Shown in pieces: positions 55,415 to 64,000 of a stretch of DNA of 64,000 bases. Every line of letters begins with the position of its first letter. Position 1 is the first letter of the stretch. The notes under the pieces are model-generated. The model did not search any database, was not told the DNA's origin, and saw only the letters and a list, made by a program, of their open reading frames with translations. Source of the stretch: Mastigias papua. Taxonomy: Eukaryota > Cnidaria > Scyphozoa > Rhizostomeae > Mastigiidae. The stretch is taken from the NCBI GenBank assembly GCA_964019165.1, contig OZ025281.1, positions 3,228,740 through 3,292,739 of the forward strand, in the 5' to 3' direction. The position numbers were made by a program, and so were the translations under genes.

Positions 55415-58400
55415 ATGGCGGCCGAAAGCGACTTTTTGGCTGAAAACAATCAGTGTGGTCAGACCCTTCTTAAACTTGTCAGCCGAGGAAATGCAATTGT
55501 AGCAGAGTTGCTAAGACTGTCTGAATTCGTACCGCCACTATTCAAGTTAGAGAGCAAGGAAGATAGGGATAAATTTGGGGAGCTTCTACCGGATTTTAGT
55601 TACTTCCGGTCAATCGACCTTTTTGAGCACAAACTCAACTCTAGGCCTGTAAGTTGAATGTTATTACTTTAACCTAGCTTAACCATATCAATTATTGGAT
55701 GCATATGTCCACTAGTGATATTTCATGCCACAATACTCTTACCTCACATTACGCAACCTCACATTATGGTTGTTTACACTCGCCACGTTGTATCCAAAGA
55801 AAAGGGCTTAGAATGTGTGAATATAGCAGTAGGGTGCGCTTTTAAGTGATAGAGTTCATCCAGATCTATTTTCAATCCAAGAAATCGCCGATTTTGTATT
55901 CTGGGCCCTGCCCTTCTTCCCATTTCTCTGATATGTCCATTTTTTTAAAAGTTTTTTTATAATCATATGAAAGTTCCGAATTGGATCCCTATGTCAGCTT
56001 CATAATGCTTAAGTGATACACTTTGCAATATTTATGTCTGGAGTTTATTAGTGAAATACTAGATCTGACAGTTGGAATTCATCTTTACAATCCTTTAGCC
56101 AGAGAATGCCAGACTGCAGAGTTTTGCCTTTTCAATGAGATCTTGAGTGTCCATGAGCAAAATGTGAAGTGTGCTGGTTTGCAATTAGTCTCAAGTGTAA
56201 ACTTTAAGTTTGCAATTGACTTTTTGGCTTACAAAATAAAACAAGTTTGACTATTTCCTATATTTTATGATGAGAGTAATCTTCCCAAACCCTGTAGTAA
56301 GGAGAGAATGTATAACAGTGTGTCTCATGTCACATGCTTTAGTGATATTGGTAATATATTATTTTATTGTTATATTCCAAGGAACTGCAAGATCTTGATG
56401 AAGTCTTGAAAGAAACACACTTGGATATAATAACACGATTCTATTTGGCATTTGAGAGTATCTACAAATATGTGACTGATTTAAACAGGTATGATTTACC
56501 TCCAAAGTCTAGGTTTTTAAGAAACATTAGTTTTGGTAGTTGTAAGAATATTTAGTGTATCTTGTGGAAAAGGCATAACAGATTAGAGAGCTTTTGTTGG
56601 CAGACTCATTTACTTTTGAAAGTGGATATACTCATCTTACCATTATTAATATTATAGCAAACTAAGGGTCATTTTTAGCATTTACCCTAGAATTATGTTC
56701 TTGAGTTTTTATGCTATGCTTCTTTTAGTTTTTTGGGAATGTATGGCTGATATGTCATGATTTTAATGTACATTGTAGATACCTAGAAGATTTGGATGAA
56801 GGAGTATTTATACAACAAACTTTGGAGACAGTTCTGCTGAATGGGGATGGGAAACAGCTTGCTGTAAGTTCTTCATAATGTCTATATGACAGTTTAGTTT
56901 CATTGGCAAATTCATACGAATGAAGAATGTTGGATGGTGCACTTGTTCTCTGTGATCTTTGAATGGTTATTCCAGCATAATAGTAGTGGACTCTATTGAG
57001 ATATTTGAGCTAGTATTATTTTAATATATATAAGGCTTGAAGCCTGGTTTTCTTATAGTTACTATGGGCCATGGATCATTTGCAACTTCTGCTGGTTGTT
57101 GAGGGTTACTGGTTGTTTAAGTCATTGGCTTATTTACATATGATCTTTGGATACCTTGTTGATAAATGTTTTGGTAGGATTTCACAATATCCAAAATTGA
57201 AGCTTTGAACTGAGTATTACTGCTCCAGATGGAATGTTTCTATTATTACTTGTAAAATGTATGCAAACTATAGGAAATAAAAAGATCCATTGATTATATA
57301 TATGATATTTTGGAACAGAGAACAGCATGATAATGTCAGATATTACCAATGAGTTATTAGATCCTTTGGCTTGGACCTCATGAAAGACTGTAGAATTTGC
57401 TTTTTAAATAGGGCATTTTTTTTAGTAAGATCCACATTTCACACAGTGAATTTGGAGTTTGTTACCTTATGTCATTTTTTGTAGTGTGAGGTCCTCTATC
57501 TTTATGGAGTCATGTTATTTATTGTTGACATGAGATTTGAAGGTGATGTTAGAGAGAGAATGCTTGTTGCATATCATCGTTTCTGGTATGACATATTCTT
57601 ACTATTTATGCACTTATGTCCATTTTTGAGCTCCAAATTCTCTAGTAGAGGCCTGTTTTTATCAGTCAAGATAGCAATGTATTGAGTGCATATGTTACAA
57701 AATTGTTGTCAATTTATACCTTCTTTATGTACTTTGGTTAAGAAAGTAGCCTATTGGAGGTTTTCAAGGTTATGTATGGCCTTGGAAGAGCCTGTGTCAA
57801 GTAAAGTTCATGGTGTATCACATTGCTGTACTTTTTCAAGCCATGAGTCTTTAGCATTTAGGGTCAGAGCATTTAAATTTGACGTCCAAATTCCCATTTC
57901 TAATTTATACATTAATTGAACGTTTTTGTATTTGAAGGTGTAATCTACTCACATATTGGTAATTTACAGTTTCAAACATAGGATGGTATTTTAGTTCTAT
58001 TTTTTTATCTCTAATTGTGTAAAAGTCAGTAAAAAATCAAAGAGATGAAAAGAAGAATGGATATTAAGAAAATGCGAAAATGACACATTGCATTAGACAC
58101 ATTATTAAGTGTTGTCAAATTTCATCTTGAGGCCAATAAAAATGGAATTTGATTTATGTTTCAGTGTCTCAAGTGCATCAACAGATTCAAATGTTGACGA
58201 CATTTTGAAACTACTTCGCAGTACTGGCTACTCAACTAATCCGAATGCTAAAAGACCACCAAAATATCCTGAAGAATATTTCATGTAAGACATATGGTTT
58301 GAAGCTTATTGATGTTGTTTTATAGACTGATGACATATGATATGATATGATATGATATGATATGATATGATATGATATATGATATATGATATATGATATA

Positions 58401-61400
58401 TGATATATGATATATGATATATGATATATGCTATATGATATATGATATATGATATATGATATGATATGATATGACAAATGTTTTAATATAATATATATGA
58501 TATAATATAGTGTGATATAGTATAATGCAGTAAAATATGATATAGTATAGTATAATATAAATAGTATAATATTATAACATAGTGTAATATAATATAATAT
58601 AATATAATATAATATAATATAATATAATATAATATAATATAATATAATGTATGTAATATCATGACACTTGATATACTGTAAAGTAAAACAATGTGGTGTA
58701 GTATAATATGATATGATTTAATAAGTGTGATACTAATATATGATATTACATGATATTGCATTATATGATAAGTATGATATTTTGATGGTATGATGTGATA
58801 TTGTATTATATGGGTATAACACACTATCAATTTATATCGTTGTTCAAATGGTAATAGCCTCACTTTACCTGCATAATTTAGCTTTGCTAATAGCCTTCTT
58901 GATCAATACTTAACTTGCCCTTTGCTCCAATTATTCCTTGAGAGAATTAAGGCTACCTTCTCATGCCATCCTCAGTAGACATAGTCCAACCACCTTTATT
59001 ATTTTGTTGTATCAAGCTGCCTTTTGCTGAATATTTTGTCTAGTCAATTAATCCTTGCAAACGTATCATTGATCGTCTCCAATTTGGGTCACTAGATCTG
59101 GAGAGCTACCCCTTTATGACTACTGGCCGTTCTGGCTTGTAAGTAGGTTCATTTTACGAGTTCATGGTGTACATTCTCACTATTGATCCTTAATTCTATT
59201 TCTATTCCAGGAGGGTGCCCATTCCGAGCACTTTCATTGAAATGGTCATTGGACGGTTGCGTTCTGATGATATTTACAATCAGGTAAAATTTTTGAAAGG
59301 GTTTGACCCTGAAAGGTGAAATTAAGATGAATTGTTTTCACAATTCTTAATGATACAGTAAGAGGCCTTTTTGGTCTAAGGTTTCATTAGGCCAAGATTC
59401 TCATGGCTACACGTTCCATTAAATCCATGGCATTGCTCATATCTTCATAATATCTGTATCGTATCATTACACTATACGTTTGATTGTATAAGAAAGTTTT
59501 GTTCGTCCAGAACTGAAACTCTCTTAGCCTTTTCATAATTTCAGTACTGAAGCTCTCTTAAGACTTCCTTAGCAAGAATAACCGAGGTTGTGTATCACTA
59601 CAGTGTTGCACAGAAAGACAGGCACATCTATACAAATTATGTAAGAGCGATTAATGTCTTGCGTGAATATTGGAGTTATAGAGGTATATGACTTATCAAC
59701 TTTCCTGGATTTCAGAAATCCAGAACTCTCTTACCTATTTGACCAATCGAATGCCACTTAACACTTTCGTATAAAAAGGCGTGAGCTGGTGAATCAATCT
59801 CCAATTCACATGTAAAAGATTCGAAGCACTTTCACCTCTTCTGCTTAATTAAGGAAAAGGAACTCATCTGTTTTCATTATTAATGGTTTCGTTAGGTTTT
59901 GCTGTTATACAAACTTCACTCATGATTCTAGCAGAATTTTTAACAGATATTATCAGGACATGCAAGAGTTTGCGTAATGCGTATCGTTTTCAGCTTTTTA
60001 CATTTAGTGGGTTCTATCTCTATCTTCACCTCCAAAGTGATCACTAAACAATTGCAGCAGATGCTGGGTTTCAATTCCTGGATCGGTAGGCTGAATCTTG
60101 GACTTTCAAAGCTCCAAAAAGATCCCAGAAAATTCACAGCAATTACCAAACTTCCTGAGATATTAGGCCAACAGCAATACATAACTTTGGTTAGACAGTA
60201 TTATATTAAGATTCTTCTCTTATTTCGTAGTTTGATTTATGTTCTCTGCTTTAAGATCGCTGCCTATCCACTTCCTGAGCACAGAAGCACGGCATTGGCC
60301 ACCCAAGCCGCAATGTTATATGTGATTCTTCATTTTTCTCCGGACACATTGTACAATCAACAAGCAAAGATGAGAGAGATCGTTGATAAACATTTTCCAG
60401 ACAACTGGGTTTGTTTTTTGGGTGTTGAGCCTTTTGAGTCAATTATTTTCCGTGCAACCGTACCTCTGCAGTAGTTGATATTTAATAATGAGCTTTTAAA
60501 TTGTTGTACAAATATCATTAGCTGTCTGTTATCATTCCTTCAATATTTTATTAATATTTAATATTTATTTTGTTAAATATTTATTAATACTTATTTAATA
60601 TTTTTTAATATTTAGGTGATTTTTCTTTAATATGTGTTGATGTTTGGTAAATTTTTTATTAACATTTGTTGATATTTTGTCAAATAATTGTTGATAATTT
60701 CTTCAAAATTAGTTAATATTTTGTTAATATTTGATGACACATAGTTGTATTTTATTGAAATGCGTTGATATTTCTGTAGTATTTCTTTTTCTTGTGTTGC
60801 AATCTTGCTGTTAATTTGTTGGTATTTTCGCTTTGTACAGTCATATTTCATATAACTAATATTGTTTAATGCGGCTAATATATGTCTGACTTATGGTAAT
60901 TGACGTCCGCATGCTATTCTTGCAGTGTGACATTTTTTGGAGATACTTTAATATCAGGCAATACTAGAATACATTATCTTTCTTTTTCAGGTTGTTAGCA
61001 TATACATGGGGATTGTTGTTAACTTGATTGAAGCATGGGACCCATACAAAGCTGCAAAAAATGCTTTGAACAATACGATAGATGCCCAGAATGTTAAATT
61101 ACACGTATGTAGATACCATCCTTCGATTTCTTTATCCATTGGATCGCATTCTTTGGGTTAGGTATTTATTCTCAGGTCCCGAATGAGTGTGGGATCATAG
61201 TAAGCGGGAAACTGAAAAATGTGGAAGAAATAGAATACATAGTAGCTAAGATTGCCATCCCCCATTCTGCTTTTTGTCCTGCCAACCACTCATTGTCTTT
61301 CAAACCAGAACATCCATCCTTCGTTTTGTACTCTTAAGGTAATCAGTTTCTCTATTCTTCTAGACCCCAGCTCTATTACAAGATGCTCCACGAACTTTCA

Positions 61401-62963
61401 ACATTAGTGAAGCTGCAAGATTTATAGCTAACCTTTTTTGGTGTATATTTCATAATAATGTAAATATGCGACGTGCTTTTCATATCTTATTCTAGTAAAC
61501 GTGATCTGAAAAATTCATACTCCTTCCACGCAGTTGTTTCTAACAATTTTCTGTTATAATTCTCATTTGCAGACCACAAAGCATTTGCAAAAAGTTTGCA
61601 CGCTGAACATGGAGGTTTGTGTACTTTTGTATTGTAGTCAGAACAACAGAGGCAAATTCTGTAATAAGCCAATCAAGAGGCATTCTCAACAGCCAATCAG
61701 AAGCCTGGATGGTGACGTCGCTTTGTTTACTTTGTCACTCAGGTTTCTAATTGGTCACTAAGGATCGCTTTTGATTGGTTATTACAAAGTCAGAACCAGG
61801 TGCGAAACTAAGAATTTTACGGGCCTGGAGCTTTATCAACATAAAATGCATACTTAACACTTTCTAAATGGAATACGTCTTGAAATCATATTTTTCAGAT
61901 TTAGAATCAACAGAAATCGTACTGGAGTTTCAGGATTTCGGTACTTTCATGTGTAACAATGATTATAGGCTGTTTACAAGGGTACAATATAAGGTTTCAA
62001 TATTTTCCAAGAAAAGGGGTACTTTTGCCTTTTGTGGGAAAAGGACAGGATTTTAGGCCCCCCAGTACCCATCCCGTAGTTACGTGCTTAAGAACTACTC
62101 ACTTGGCTGTATTATGGTATAGATCGATTATCGTAATGCTTTGCTTGAAACCTTGGGACTGTTCTCCAGACACTTTCGACTGCCTGAAAAGTCAAGTAAT
62201 TGCCAGTATAGAGGCTATTGAAAACATATCTTCTTCCACTAGCAGAAGAGGTTGACATTGATTGGTTACTTTATTTACCAATCAGCTTGATTTCTTACCC
62301 AGATTTTTCAGGGTAGTTCTTCCTGCATTGAGAGAAATAGCTGATTTTCATACCAGAGTTATGATAGCTACATATGCCAATCAGTGACGCACCGAATGAC
62401 TTTTTATTGGAGGGGGGTGTATCACAAGAACTTAATCAACAATTTGGGGCAAGGCACCATAACTACCGAAATTGCCATTATCTTTTTGCGAGCCTTTATG
62501 CTGTTGTTCTTTATTTTTAGTCTTTATGCTGTTTGACACGTTACACCCATTACTTTGCCATGGCCCTGATGCCAATATGGGAGATAGGCGTGAATTTCCA
62601 ATCTCAGGTCTCCAAGAGGACATAGAATACAGAAATGCAAAATTTTATACAGTATATAGGCCTACAGAATTTATAGAAGTATAGGAAAGGTTTCTCAGTA
62701 AATAAAATTCAGATCTGCCTTCACTTTTCAAATTTGTGATTAGAATTTTCCAGCTGTTGAGTTTTCGTATGAAGGTTTGAGTAGTTTTGCTAATAATTCA
62801 AATTATCATCCAGACAATCTTTTCTGTTAACAGGCCCTCAACTATCTGAAGGAAGGCGTTCTGGTGGAACAATTCATTCTGGACTCAATACCAAAACTTA
62901 TGAATTGTCTGCGCGACTGTAACGTGACACTGCGATGGCTGATGTTGCACACAGCGTCACAAG
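55415..62963 (+). CDS. WASHC5: WASH complex subunit 5 (strumpellin), N-terminal third, partial
   Basis: Ten exons give 386 residues colinear with vertebrate strumpellin without gaps: 55415-55648, 56382-56488, 56779-56863, 57485-57585, 58165-58284, 59211-59283, 60256-60408, 60991-61104, 61573-61614 and 62834-62963. All phases agree. Conserved blocks include [110 protein letters not shown] and [20 protein letters not shown]. Strumpellin is a scaffold of the endosomal WASH complex, which activates Arp2/3 during retromer-linked sorting; human mutations cause spastic paraplegia 8. The full protein is about 1,150 residues, so two thirds lie beyond the right edge. The last donor is at 62964. Exon 9 is only 42 bp. 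Donors after exons 7 and 9 (gtttgt) are non-consensus but forced by the protein alignment. Confidence 0.95.
58334..58830. repeat. (ATATG)n, (ATATGAT)n and (AATAT)n arrays in WASHC5 intron 5
   Basis: Perfect gatat/atatg units run to ~58375, then 8-bp tatatgat units to ~58460, then taata units at ~58578-58648, followed by decayed versions. Different but related units in one block suggest successive slippage expansions. Confidence 0.9.
59485..59790. mobile_element. Family-B element (copy 4) in WASHC5 intron 6
   Basis: It contains cagtactgaagctctcttaa, cactacagtgttgcacagaaa, gaaatccagaactctcttac and a right end cgtataaaaaggcgtgag, in the same order as the other copies. Confidence 0.55.
60540..60850. 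repeat. T-rich degenerate repeat (ttaatattt / gttgatattt) in WASHC5 intron 7
   Basis: The words ttaatatt, gttgatatttt and tttgttaatattt recur about fifteen times with variable spacing. The apparent minus-strand frame rich in Ile, Asn and Lys is a by-product. Confidence 0.65.
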
Positions 62964-64000
62964 GTATACTGTCTTAATCGTGAGACTATGAGCAGCCATT
63001 GAAGAATCCGATTTACTTTCACTGCATACCTAGATACCACATTTGTTCTTTTTGAGACACGTGAAATGAAATACGTCTCGCGGACAACGAATATTTGTTG
63101 GGAAGTAAATATTTCAACGATAGCTACATAGTTGATTATCTTCTCCGCCACAGAGCTACGGGCCTATAGTCAGGCATGGCGTCCGCAGGGGGGCTCGGGA
63201 CCTTCAGCCCCCCCCGCCCTCACTTTTTGCCAGCCAGTGATTTTTCTATGCTTTTATCAAGTAATTTATTGTTTGTAGCCCGCACTTCATGTGTACCCCC
63301 ACCTTTCATTTTGCGGCGCCGTGCCTGATAGTGATGCATGCTGAAGATACCTTGGCTCAGGTATATCCGGTTATACCTACCGTTGGGCCAGATAGTCCGT
63401 TATTCGTTGTAGAAAGTTGCATAATGTTTTGTCTATCAAGTGTTGTTCGATTAGATTCCATTAAACCTGTGCATTTTGTTTTGACGCTAGCGAAGACAAA
63501 CAGACTTGTTTTCATTTTTGAAACTGGACATCATCCGTATACATGCATCACTGCAAAATGCCGAAAATAAACGAAATGTATCATTTTCAGTTATTTTTCG
63601 GCCAGGACCATCATTCAAAGTACTTTTTGAATATAGTATGTCCCAGAACATTCGGTATTATTCGATCCCTACCTGGTCTTCTTTTGTAAACTTACGTATG
63701 TGAGCTGATGATATCGTGGCAGCTTCGTATATATATATATAAGTATGCATATTGTAAGTATGATGTAGACTCCCCTTTGGTAACGCTTATTGTTACCCCA
63801 TTGTTATGTGGGAAATTTAAGAAGGCCTCATATCATTGAAGGGTAGGCCCCGTTTATATATATATATTGATATATGTGTGTGCATGTATGAGTGTATCAT
63901 AAATAAATATAATTTTCGGGTATAAATATATATTATAAAATGTTTTAATCATTCTTTTTTTAATTATTTGTTTTAATCATTGTGCTTTGCCTATCTTTAT
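62964..64000. other. WASHC5 intron running to the right edge
   Basis: No exon matching the next strumpellin segment is seen. It holds a TE-end-like fragment (ggcgtccgcaggggggctcg, ~63178-63230) and short TA runs at ~63729-63741 and ~63857-63866. Confidence 0.6.

Noticed and set aside
58232..58863. Minus-strand Tyr/Ile/Ser/His frames
   Set aside because: Products of (ATATG)n and (AATAT)n arrays within a WASHC5 intron.
59977..60255. Open in-frame extension upstream of WASHC5 exon 7
   Set aside because: The frame is open by chance into the exon; alignment with strumpellin requires [11 protein letters not shown] with an acceptor at 60254-60255, so this part is intron.

Overview
The window is nuclear DNA of an animal. 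Its genes are cut into short exons with GT/AG introns, there is a Gly-X-Y collagen exon of the classic 45-bp size, a Src-family kinase and a WASH-complex subunit, and the space between is filled with tRNA-derived repeats, foldback (MITE-like) elements, LINE tails and long TA microsatellites. The base composition is moderately AT-rich. A non-bilaterian or other marine invertebrate (sponge or cnidarian grade) fits best, but nothing here fixes the phylum.

Layout, all resolved genes on the + strand. 1-9 kb: exons of a serine/proline-rich protein I cannot name (2523-2780 and 7394-7654, perhaps also 1-78), broken up by (TA)n arrays and a tandemly duplicated tRNA-derived repeat. 9-17.6 kb: no gene resolved; TA array, purine-rich tract, MITE and LINE debris. 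17.6-23.8 kb: a six-exon gene for a protein with an AbfB-type beta-trefoil followed by two Tudor-like modules and a Ser/Arg-rich tail. 24.6-25.3 kb: last exons of an RS-rich protein. 27.1-37.5 kb: a 35-bp minisatellite, then a nine-exon gene for a secreted 300-residue protein with a histidine-rich N terminus, a 12-triplet collagen segment and glycine-rich blocks. 37.5-44.5 kb: repeats only, including a hAT-like MITE with an 8-bp target duplication and a tight palindrome. 44.5-50.9 kb: a two-exon Src-type tyrosine kinase lacking the activation-loop tyrosine. 50.9-55.4 kb: repeats. 55.4 kb to the right edge: the 5' third of WASHC5 (strumpellin), ten exons, continuing outside the window.

The genes do not form an operon or obvious shared pathway. 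WASHC5 (endosomal actin) and the Src kinase are conserved housekeeping/signalling genes; the AbfB-Tudor protein and the histidine/glycine-rich short collagen are the two products that look lineage-specific and least described. Exon coordinates were placed by hand from open frames, splice sites, phase agreement and, for WASHC5 and Src, alignment with remembered family members; no transcript or database check was possible.
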